Shown here: piece by piece, positions 47,786 to 56,996 of the stretch | How positions within the stretch are numbered: position 1 is the stretch's first letter | How the letters are laid out: each line of letters starts with the position of its first letter | From: Eudorina sp. 2006-703-Eu-15 | Taxonomy: Eukaryota > Chlorophyta > Chlorophyceae > Chlamydomonadales > Volvocaceae | Assembly (NCBI GenBank): GCA_003117195.1 | Contig: BDSI01000059.1 | Coordinates: 208,501-272,500 of the forward strand | Length of the DNA: 64,000 nucleotides | Direction of reading: 5' to 3' | The notes under the pieces: generated by a model | What the model was told of the DNA's origin: nothing | Databases searched by the model: none | What the model saw: only the letters and a program-made list of their open reading frames with translations | Made by a program: the position numbers and the translations under genes

Positions 47786-50700
47786 TCACTGGGCGGTGGC
47801 GCTGCCCTTCACCTCCTGGGTATGGCCGTCCGCCGCTGCCTTGGGTTCTACCTCCACCTTGCCCTCCTCCGGCGCCGCATCCGCCTTGAACACCGGCACC
47901 TCCTCCTCCGGCGCCGCCTCCTTGGAAGTCGTCTCCTTCACCGCGGCATCCTCCTCGGGCGCCGCGTGCTCAGCGGCCTCTTTCTTAGCAGTCGGCGCCT
48001 TGTCGTTCTGAGCCTCGTCATTGTCCTTGCTCTCCTCGGCCTTGCCATCCGCCTTCGCACCGTCCTTGGCCGCCCCCTTAGCCTCCATGGTTGCCGGCGC
48101 GGGCGCCTTGATGGCCTGGGCGCGCGCGATTCAGTCCATCACGAAGAAAACAGAGGCGATGTAAACACGGGGCATATGTAGTTCGGAAAGAAGACCTTCC
48201 CGACCCACAACAGTGCCTTCATCGGTGGCAAGGCAGGCATGCGTGTCATGCTAGGGACGTAGCTAAGCCAGGAAAGCGCCCATAGGCCCCTTGCAACGGT
48301 CCTCACGGCGCTTTGTATTTGGCGAGGAACCCGCCCAACCCGAACTGCGGCGCTGCGTGAGCTCCTGGATTTCCCCTGCCTGCATTGCATGCCTGCCTAA
48401 AACACTTCATGAATAATGGGTTCGCCGAGAAGTCAGTTCCCTGTCACCCTCCGCCCCACACAAGGCTCAAACCTCCGGGCCCGGGCCCGCTGCGTGCTTC
48501 AGCAGGTCCGCAACCTGGAGGCTCGCACACGCGCGCCCACGCCGCACGCAGGTGTCGTGCCGCCCCTCTGATGACCCTCGTAATGGGACGAGGCCCCTGC
48601 TCCGTGCTCTGAGCGAGCTGCTCCCATGCACGGAACTACAACTTTTGCGTGTGCGCCCCCCTCTGTGTATACGGTATCGTACCATGCGCGGCAAACCCCC
48701 CGTCCCTCGTGCCCCCAGCCATCCACACATAGCCACATACAAACAAACCGCCGCCTCGCCTCGCCTCGCCAAGCCTCACCTCGAGCTCCTTCTTCGCTTC
48801 CGCCTCTGCGGCCGCGGCGGCGGCCTTGAGGTCGGTGAGCACGACACCTAAGTGTACGGCAGAGTACGGCGGGGCACGGGTTGGACGTGCAAGACGCGCG
48901 AAAGTCGCAAAGCAGCGACAGCGATCTGGCGGCCGTCAGGACGCGACGCGACGGGGCAGCTGGCCTTTGCGGCCTGCTGTCAGGGCGAACATCAGGGCTC
49001 CGCGTGTGATCGTTCGCAGGCCAGGCAGGAGTGCGTGATAGGCCACTGGCGTCCGTGTGCATGAGAAACCTGTGCCGCAAGAAACGAGAAGTCCAGCTCG
49101 ACCACCGTCGACTTGACGTGATAACACCCGGAACCCAAATCACCGGTTGCCGTTGCCGACATGAAACCCTCCCTGCGCCACCCTAAAGATCCGAACGCGG
49201 GAAGACCGCAGCCCTTCCCAACGGGGGTACGCAGCAACGCACCCTTGGTGGCGCCCTCCGCGGCGGCGATTTCGTTGTAGTCCTGAATGATTGCGCAGCA
49301 GCTGCAGCACCAGGTCATCAATAAGTCCTGCGAAGGTGGTACGGACGGGACCGGATACAGCAGGGTTATTGGCTTATTGCTGCCGCTCCAAGCGACGTGG
49401 CAAGTGAAGCAGCATTGTTGCGGTTCGCCCCGCAGGCGGCCGTGGTGCTCCGAAGCTGTGGCGTGTGGGCGGCCCTCCGTTTTCCGAGGCTGCTGCTTTG
49501 GGGACGTGAACCTGATGCAGAACAGAGAAGGTAATCGTGCTGCTGCTGATGCCCCGCAGCATCAAAGCCCTACGGTATTTCCCAGCTCCTCCGCGGTATC
49601 GTCTCACCTCCAGGAGGCCGTGCTGCGGCTCCTTAATGCCGTATTTCGTACGAATGTACTGCAGGGCATTACGACAGGGAAGCTATAATTGAACACAGCA
49701 GACCCCGAAGCAATGAGAATATCTGGTGCCGACCGACCATGCGTGAGAGACAGCGCAGCATTGCCGTCGATGCCATACGGGTGCCGGTTGTATGTGTCTA
49801 TGGCCACCGGGACAGCGGTGGGGCTGCTTCCACAGGTTCATTCATCAAGGAGGCGCGCAAGAGCTGTTGCGCAGTTCGAACGGGTTGGAACATGTCGGTT
49901 TCCCCCGCGGATCGAGTACACACCTTCCTCGTGGGGATGTGCGCGATGCAGGCGCAGCCGACGGAGGCCATGCAGCAGTACAGGCAGCAGGCTGCGGAAG
50001 CAGAACCAAGAGCAAGGGCGGGCGCCGCCTGTGATGCAGCGGTCGCTTGACCCAACACGCAATCTTGCTGATTTGAGCGAATCATGTCACAGTGGGGACC
50101 GAGGCTCATCGATGACAAGCCCCTGGTAGCCGGAGCCGTTTGGTTGGAGATGGACCTACACGATGTACCCTGACCTGCTGTCAGATGCTCTAGTTTTCCC
50201 TGAGGCGTTCGATGTTGACAGCTTAGCACTAATCAGGGGCGGCAATCGCGGAGCAGGTTTGCAGACAGACACCAAAAGACCAGCCCCTACCAGCCCGGAT
50301 GGAATCCCGGGGGCCGCTTACCGGGAGTGAATTGCCCCGAGCACATGACGTCCGCCTGCAGCGTCAGAAAGGGTCAGGAGAGGCGGTGTAAGCAATAGGG
50401 GTCAAGCTGCGTGAAGGTATACGCTGAAGGCGAGCCACAGCGACCGACGGGGCCGCAGACGCATCGGTAACCCGCATCCAACATTGCAGAGGCAGTATTG
50501 CTTACCTTGGCATCTCCCAGCTTGGACACGTTGATACCATACTACGGATAACGGGAAGGGCGTTGACGTTCGGGATGCGTGAAAGCGGGCGTCAGTGAAC
50601 TCGATGCCCCGGAACATAGTAAAGATGTAGATACTAAGGTTTACATGTAATACTAAGGGTAAATGCTTCTTGTGGGCATTTGTGGACGACCTTGACCTTG

Positions 50701-50987
50701 TCCAACATCATGCAGAATTCCAGAACGCTGTAGCGTAAATGAACAGTGCGAGCGATTCGGCTGGTAAGCGTCGCTCCAACTTTAACATGGCTCACCGTTA
50801 CACATGGGCAGCACCAGGTTAACACTGCAAGTGGGGCAAACAGCAAAGTCACTCAGTCGCCAAGACGACAAATGTCGCCAAAGTACAACGCTAGTTCCGG
50901 CTAATGGATAAAAAGCTTACCACATGCGAATGGGCCACCTGGATCTGCAATAATGTTCCAGCACGGCTGCTTCCACTCAGCAGACAT
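47786..50987 (-). CDS. PLAC8-family cysteine-rich membrane-type protein with long charged tail
   Basis: Nine small exons, 50921-50987, 50781-50824, 50506-50541, 50322-50355, 49924-49991, 49608-49658, 49243-49327, 48780-48847 and 47786-48115, join in frame to 260 residues. The N-terminal half carries the PLAC8 pattern: MSAEWKQPCWNIIADPGG, then LTWCCPCVTVSHVKYG, CCLYCCMASVGCACIAHIP, RKYIRTKYGIKEPQHGLLE and LLMTWCCSCCAIIQDYNEI. The two CC-x-C-C/CPC-type clusters and the RxKYGI and CxxxQxYxE elements are the family hallmarks. PLAC8 proteins (plant PCR and cell-number-regulator types) sit in the plasma membrane through the Cys-rich hydrophobic segments; some transport divalent metals. Residues from about 127 on are a long Ala/Glu/Lys tail unlike the usual short family ending. 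The specific function is unknown. Confidence 0.82.
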
Positions 50988-52019
50988 TTTGCAGCGTCCC
51001 GCGATGCGGTGGCGAGCGCGGTGCCTAGGCTTAGGAATTACAGCACGAGGTAGAAAACAGAAGAATTAATTTGAGTTTTACGATTGCAATCATGGCTTTA
51101 TGTTGCCGCATCGTTGTCTTAAAGACGCCAGCTGTCAGCCAGCCGCAGCAACCACATTAACCACCAGACGAACGGCGGGCAAGGGTTAGGCCCCTTTGAT
51201 CATCAGAGCTATATGCTGCGCACGTGCTGTCATAGATTATGGGATGTAGTTTACTACATTTTGAGTCCAAGCCAACGCACTCATGGTTCTTCTCAAGCTC
51301 GGCGTCGACTAGCAAAAGGCGGCCGTCTTACATTTCGTTTGCTAAGCTATGCAATAGAACCGCGCGCATACCGTTTTGCATTTCGCCGCCATCAATCGCG
51401 CCGCAAATCACGAATTTCGTCAATTGCGCATTTGGCTTGATCTCTGGATATGATATGGTACGGTGACGGGTTGACGACGCTCGTCGTTGGACCGCACACA
51501 ATGCGCTAACTATCGCAAATCAAAGTAAATATTATTGTGCCTATATCTTTCAATGCATGTATGCAAAAGGTGAAGAAGTTGATCCTTCGGAATCCTGACT
51601 ACAGCTGTCTGCTGTACGTGATCCCGAGGGGGTCGGCCGGGTCGGCTGATAATGAACTTCCTTCACAACCCGCGATTGAACGGTTATCTTCAGATGAAGC
51701 CCTCAGGTAATCTTGGCAACCGCTAGAAATTCCGGTCAGGTCGGGGCAGGTCCTGTCCACGTCAGTGTTACCCGGTGTCACCGAACGTTGACAGCCTGCC
51801 TGTTAGGGGCGTGTGGACCATGCCCCCAATCAAACGGCAGATAGCACCCTCATTGGCCACCGAGGGGAAGGGGGCCATGGATATTGCCAACATCGAAGGG
51901 GCAAGAAAGCCCAGACCGACATCGGTCGCCGTGGGAAGGGGGCTTTACTGAAACTGTAAGTTCGAAGCATGGCTGACACGCAAAAACATCGTTATACAGT
52001 TCCATTAACACCATTAGTA
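50988..52019. other. Upstream flank of the PLAC8 gene, no gene recognised
   Basis: Relatively AT-rich. It presumably contains the PLAC8-family gene's promoter. No coding motif or RNA gene was recognised before the tRNA-like sequence at 52020. Confidence 0.4.
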
Positions 52020-52125
52020 GGTCGCGCTGAGATTTGAGCTCAAGTCGGTAGATGTCGTCGAACTGTGCCACGGTTGGGTTGCATGACGTCAGAGTCTACA
52101 GTGCTAACCACTACACCACGCGAGC
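52020..52125 (-). tRNA. tRNA-Gln(CUG) copy with intron, degenerate
   Basis: Reads on the minus strand from 52125. The acceptor stem GCTCGCG pairs with CGCGACC with one mismatch. The D arm is GTGTAGTGGTTAGCAC; the anticodon stem GTAGA pairs with TCTAC; the loop begins CTCTGA, giving anticodon CTG. An intron of about 35 bases follows position 37. The T arm reads TTGAG-CTCAAAT-CTCAG, with C in place of the invariant T54. A run of five T residues lies about 35 bases downstream (51982-51986). The mismatch and the altered T loop suggest decay, or a recently duplicated weak copy. Confidence 0.65.
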
Positions 52126-53112
52126 CTGACATGCCAGGGTGCAAAGCCATTGTCCTGTGAATCGAGGGGACCGTAGTTCCGTCTTGCAGGGAACGGCTGG
52201 CACCGTAAGAGTACGGCAACATTAGTAGGTAGGAAACGGCTGGGACTGTGATGCTACGGCGGGGACCATTTGGCTACAGCTGCACCAAGATGATCCCAGC
52301 TGTAGCCGAATGATTGGTCTACGGCCGGAACACGGCGGGGACCGTTTGGCCATAGCTGCAAGCGCTGATGTACCGTATGGCTGGGAGCGTTCGGCCAGGG
52401 CAGGGACCGTTCGGGTACAGCTCTCCCTCGGGCGTGCTTCCTGAACTCGCGCAGCCGTGATCATGCTGGTGCCATTCGTCAACAACCGTGATCAGTAACG
52501 GTTCTGGATGAAGGTGCGAGTATGGCTGTCCCTTCAAATGGCTGCAGTTGCGTTGAGCACTATCTGTATGGCTGAGACTGATCGGCCTGTAGCAATTCGG
52601 TGTTCAAGCTACAGTTGACTGGGTTCGGCTATACGGCTCGGGGCTCTTTGGCTACAGCTGGGGGCACAGCGGAAACCATCCCGCTAACGCTGGGACCCAT
52701 CGGCTACAGCGTTCTGCTGTTGCTGGGAGATTTCGGCTAGAGAGGGGCCGTTCAGATACAGCACTTCCTCGGCCGTGCTTGCTGTGCTCGCACGCCCTCA
52801 GTCATGCCGGGGTGAAATGGCTACAGGCGTGGTGATCCAGGGCCCGTGTTCGGGCCTGCAAGAATGGACGTTGCTAGTACAGCAGTCCGCCGGCCGTCCT
52901 TACTGTGCTCGCACACCCTCGATCATGCAGGATTGAAAAGGCTACAGACGTGGTAATCCAGAACCCGTGACAATGGACATTGATTGTGCGGCAGACCCCG
53001 GCTATGCTTACTGTTCTCGCACGCCCTCAATCATGCTGGGATCATTTGACACCGATGCCGTACATCCTCATAAAGACGCCATAAGAGATGGCATACTTTA
53101 CAACAACACAAA
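52126..53112. repeat. Degenerate repeats between the two tRNA-Gln genes
   Basis: Imperfect repeats of CGGCTACAGCTG- and GGGACCGTT-containing units (52230-52760), then three imperfect copies of a longer unit containing TGCTCGCACGCCCTCA and ATCATGC (about 52765-52810, 52890-52935 and 52995-53040). A related copy occurs at 53565-53610. No coding potential was recognised. Confidence 0.6.
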
Positions 53113-53218
53113 GCTCGCGCTGAGATTTGAACTCAGGTCGGTAGATGTCGTCGACGCGTGTCAAGTTTGGCTTTCTAGTCGTCAGAGTCTACAGTGCTAA
53201 CCACTACACCACGCGAGC
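53113..53218 (-). tRNA. tRNA-Gln(CUG) with intron
   Basis: Reads on the minus strand from 53218. Acceptor stem GCTCGCG/CGCGAGC is perfect (7 bp). D arm GTGT-AGTGGTTA-GCAC; anticodon stem GTAGA/TCTAC (5 bp); loop CTCTGA then A, anticodon CTG (glutamine, codon CAG); variable loop CGAC; T arm CTGAG-TTCAAAT-CTCAG (5 bp). The mature length is about 71 bases plus CCA. The intron of about 35 bases sits between positions 37 and 38, the canonical place. The A box (GTGGTGTAGTGG) and B box (AGTTCAAATCT) are present. No clear T-run terminator lies immediately downstream. Confidence 0.9.
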
Positions 53219-53936
53219 TTCACATGAGAAATGGCAATTGGCAACACTTGGAATTCCATCATCTAGCAATCACATAAGTTAGGGATCCTACGGATCGCCC
53301 GAAGAAAGCGAGGGAGGAGAGAAGAGACGCTGGTGGTGTGGGGCAGCGTGCGGGGGACCGCAGAGGACAGCAGGGGACAGTGGGGGTCGGCGGGGGACGG
53401 CAGTGGTGCAGCTGGGGACAGCGGGGAACAGCGGGAGACATCAGGGGGCCCAGCAGGGGACGGGGGACATCTGAGGACAGGGGCTTAAAGCGGGAGACAA
53501 CTTGTGACAACGTGCCCCAGCAGGGGACAGCAAGGTGGGGTTCCCTATGAGGCACTCGCTCGGGCATGCTCGCTGCGCTCGCATGCCCTCGGTCGTGCCG
53601 GAGCATGACATTCAGGGTCAGCGAACTGGGCCTGTTGCTTACTGGCTGCTGGCAGCGGGCTTCCTGCACGAAGCCGATGCTCAGGGCCACCAGGACCGTT
53701 GCGAGCACGGTGCTTTCCGGGCAGGCTGTACCCTGTGCGGCACTCGCTCGGGCATGCTTGCTGCGCTGCGTTGCTTTCCTGCGGCACCAGACGCTCCGAA
53801 AGAGGTGAGCGCCTAGGCCCGCCAGTGTACATCACTCCACCCTCTGTCCCACTGTCGAATATATCCGTCCGGGTACCAACATAAGCGGTCAGCCGTTGCC
53901 CACGTGCGTGGTTAATTGGTTATGGAAGCTGCTGCT
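53219..53936. other. Interval between tRNA-Gln and the 21-bp array
   Basis: Contains GGGGACAGC-type short repeats (53340-53530) and two copies of GCACTCGCTCGGGCATGCT (53551 and 53741 regions). Open frames on both strands lack family motifs. Confidence 0.4.
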
Positions 53937-54617
53937 AAGCCGGCCTCCCCTCAGCACTGCCAAGCCTCCCCTCAGCACTGCCAAGCCTCCCCCCAGCACT
54001 GCCCAGCCTCCCCTCAGCACTGCCAAGCCTCCCCTCAGCACTGCCAAGCCTCCCCTCAGCAATGCCAAGCCTCCCCTCAGCACTGCCAAGCCTCCCCTCA
54101 GCACTGCCAAGCCTCCCCTCAGCACTGCCAAGCCTCCCCTCAGCACTGCCAAGCCTCCCCTCAGCAATGCCAAGCCTCCCCTCAGCACTGCCAAGCCTCC
54201 CCTCAGCAATGCCAAGCCTCCCCTCAGCACTGCCAAGCCTCCCCTCAGCAATGCCAAGCCTCCCCTCAGCACTGCCAAGCCTCCCCTCAGCAATGCCAAG
54301 CCTCCCCTCAGCACTGCCCAGCCTCCCCTCAGCACTGCCCAGCCTCCCCTCAGCACTGCCCAGCCTCCCCTCAGCACTGCCAAGCCTCCCCTCAGCAATG
54401 CCAAGCCTCCCCTCAGCACTGCCCAGCCTCCCCTCAGCACTGCCAAGCCTCCCCTCAGCAATGCCAAGCCTCCCCTCAGCACTGCCCAGCCTCCCCTCAG
54501 CACTGCCAAGCCTCCCCTCAGCAATGCCAAGCCTCCCCTCAGCGCTGCCAAGCCTCCCCTCAGCACTGCCAAGCCTCCCCTCAGCACTGCCAAGCCTCCC
54601 CTCAGCGCTGCCAAGCG
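53937..54617. repeat. 21-bp minisatellite, about 32 copies
   Basis: Tandem 21-bp units beginning CCTCCCCTCAGC and ending CTGCCAAG. The variant positions alternate among CACTGCCAAG, CAATGCCAAG, CACTGCCCAG and CGCTGCCAAG. Because 21 is a multiple of three and no unit contains a stop, several frames on both strands stay open, for example PLSTAKP and SPQHCQA on plus and GLAVLRG on minus. No splice-supported gene model includes it, so it is called a repeat. Confidence 0.95.
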
Positions 54618-55019
54618 GGTACTTCAACAGCCACATACCGTGTGCGCCCACACGCCTCACTCCCACCTGAGGGGACCGATCAGTTCCCTGGGGCTTGGCA
54701 CTGGCCAAACAAAAAGCAAAACTCCAGGGGGAACTAATAGATCGTAATCGAGATCTCCAAGATCCACGCTGAGCGCGCGACTCGTAACACAGCATAACAC
54801 ATCACGCAATACCGCAGATTACGAGCACGGCGCAGCCGGCCGCGGTCCGAGCGGCGCGTGGGGTGCAACAACGGTTATGCACCACCGGTTCGGCAGCGGG
54901 GTTGCACGGCGACACGTCGCTCATCCGTACATGCATCCCGTTGCCGGTACACATCTCGCAGCCTCGCACCCCCGTCCGAGCTGAGTGCCGCTGTGTGGGC
55001 AGTCCAATGCCGCCTGCGC
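54618..55019. other. 3' flank of LTO1, nothing recognised
   Basis: Unique sequence between the minisatellite and the LTO1 stop codon. It presumably contains the LTO1 3' UTR; no TTACA signal was found. Confidence 0.4.
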
Positions 55020-56637
55020 TCAGAAGTTGAGCGTCACGTTGGCGGACTCGTCCTGGCGGAAGTAGTCCTGCGCCGGTGTGGGGGTTTAGGGTTTAGGGTC
55101 AGCCGGCCGTGTGGGGGTCAGCCGGCCATCCCCGGCACACATACGCATACGCATGGGCAGGCGGTGGCGTGATGACAGTGATCAGGCGTTTCGCAGGTCG
55201 CGCAGCCCGTCACACACACCGGACGTTGGAGCAGTCGCGCAACCACAGCCCCAGTGTCACGTGCGCCCGGCCACGGGCCTGGATGTTGTACTGTACGGGA
55301 GGCCACGGACGCGGGGCGGTGCAGTCTGTGCGCGCGCGCGTGTGTTTTCGGGGGGGCGGGGAAGGGCGGCGCCGGGCAAAGCTGTACGATGGAGCCCCGT
55401 TTGTTTGTTTTCGGTCGGGACCCCGCACCTGCAAGCAGCCCAGCCCGCTCGCCACCATTTTGAACCTGCCCCGTAACCGCTCCAGAGCATCGTGAAGCGA
55501 CTCGTCCTGCGCACACACGTGTACGGCATCACGGCATATGACCTCTCTTCATGGGACGAGCGAAAGCTGCCGGCACGGCCTTCGGGCCCGCCGGGTATGA
55601 CGTGCATATATCGTACGGCCCTCAGGCCCTCACCTGCGGGTCGTACAGCGGGAACGTCTGGATCATCTGCTCCAGGGCAGCCAGCCCACGCTCAAGCCGG
55701 CCGGACACCAGGTCGGGCTCCCGGACCTGCGCGTCAAGTGTGTGTAAAAGAAGACTGAGCCACGAGAACTGTGTGTCTGCGTCTGTGTGTTTGTGTTTGT
55801 GTTTGTGTTTGTGTTTGTGTTTGTGTTTGTGTTTGTGTTTGTGTTTGTGTTTGTGTTTGTGTGTGTGTGTGTGTATATTGCGGGCGAGCAGTGCAGGCCC
55901 CCTCGGGGGCAACCATTTCCGGCACTCAGCGGATGCTGCCGTCGGCAACGCTCAGTGCCGGGCTCAGGGCGCTGAGAGGAGCCCGGTGAGCCCGGTGAGC
56001 CCTGTACCGAGAGCTAGGTCCCGAATGAAACGATGTGCGGGACTAGCCGACCCTAGTCCTGCAGCGCCCGTCCAGGCGCACTCCCCACCTGGAGCGCTCT
56101 CCAAGTCCGAACGCAGCCCGCGTAAAAGCCCACCTCCTGGCCTGCGGGGGGTCCGGGGGGTTGAGAAATCCATCATTGTGTTTGACCGGACCCGACCGGA
56201 CTCCCTGGTTTGACCGGACTTGGACTGGAGTACGCCGGACACGAAGACCTTAAGGAGTCCAGTGTCTCGTCGTTGTTTTGCGGACAGAAGTCATGCCGCC
56301 GCATGATCTGATTGTTGGGGTTCTGGTATGGGTTCTGCATTGGGCGCCAGCGGACTGAAGGCGAAGGTGAGGACCCGCAACGCGGAGGTCGTACCTATCT
56401 CGTAGCCCTTCTGGACGCCCAGCTCACGGCCCTCCGCCATCCCCGCCACCAATCCGTCACTGCGGCCCGTCACACGCATTTGGATGACAACTACAGGGGA
56501 TGGCGCTCGTGTTGGAGGGCAGAGGAGCGCGCAGCGGCGCCGCACCGAATGCCATCCTCGCGTCCGTTCTGTATGCTTGCTTCCTCCACACCGAGCGTTT
56601 CTCCAAAGAGGTCATCGCTAGCATCGTAGTCAGCCAT
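55020..56637 (-). CDS. LTO1: LTO1/ORAOV1 homologue (Fe-S cluster adaptor)
   Basis: Six exons, 56546-56637, 56395-56459, 56089-56141, 55634-55726, 55429-55506 and 55020-55067, join in frame to 142 residues (human LTO1: about 137). The start reads MADYDASDDLFGETLGVEEA. The glycine-patterned repeat region characteristic of the family is GREDGIRDGLVAGMAEGREL, then GVQKGYEIGGQEVGFYAGC, with the conserved GFYAGC. The second half has LERGLAALEQMIQTFPLYDP and LHDALERLRGRFKMV, matching the family's I-x-x-F-P-x-D-P and L-x-x-I-R-x-K-F-K segments. In yeast and human, LTO1 with YAE1 recruits ABCE1/RLI1 to the cytosolic iron-sulfur assembly machinery, needed for ribosome function. The C-terminus ends in LNF, close to the short aromatic tail known from LTO1. 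Introns hold a TTTGTG microsatellite and two TTTAGGG units. Confidence 0.88.
55784..55874. repeat. (GTGTTT)n/(GT)n microsatellite in LTO1 intron 3
   Basis: About eleven GTGTTT hexamers followed by GT dinucleotides, plus strand, in the intron 55727-56088. In the LTO1 transcript it reads AAACAC repeats. Confidence 0.9.
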
Positions 56638-56996
56638 CTTGGCGACTGTATAACACGCAAGTCACAATCAATTTTTATAGTTAAAGGTCTGGTGGACACG
56701 ATGTTCTGCATCAATCATTACAACTTGGAACTACTGTCAAATAGCAAATAGTACTTGAAAGAATAGCGATTTCGTGTGTAATAGCCAATAGGGTCATGAC
56801 AGTGGTAGTACATCATTACGTTAGTAAATCAATATTGGCGAGTCCCAGGACTGTTAGAAATGGGCAAGATACCCACGATAAGAGCAAGGGCCACTGAAGC
56901 ACACATCAAGCAACTCCTATTCTGATTGTTACGCTTGCTGTAGCTTAACCAACGCCGCCCCATGCAACCGTTTGACGTGGCTTCCCTCGCCATTTG
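56638..56996. promoter_or_regulatory. Divergent promoter of LTO1 and the phage-type RNA polymerase
   Basis: 359 bp separate the two start codons, which face away from each other. The interval is strikingly AT-rich against GC-rich genes on both sides. No specific transcription factor site was identified. Confidence 0.55.

Noticed and set aside
53889..54795. Repetitive proteins (PLSTAKP)n, (SPQHCQA)n and (GLAVLRG)n as real genes
   Set aside because: All frames are open simultaneously because of the 21-bp period; no start context, splice sites or conserved flanks. Kept as a repeat.
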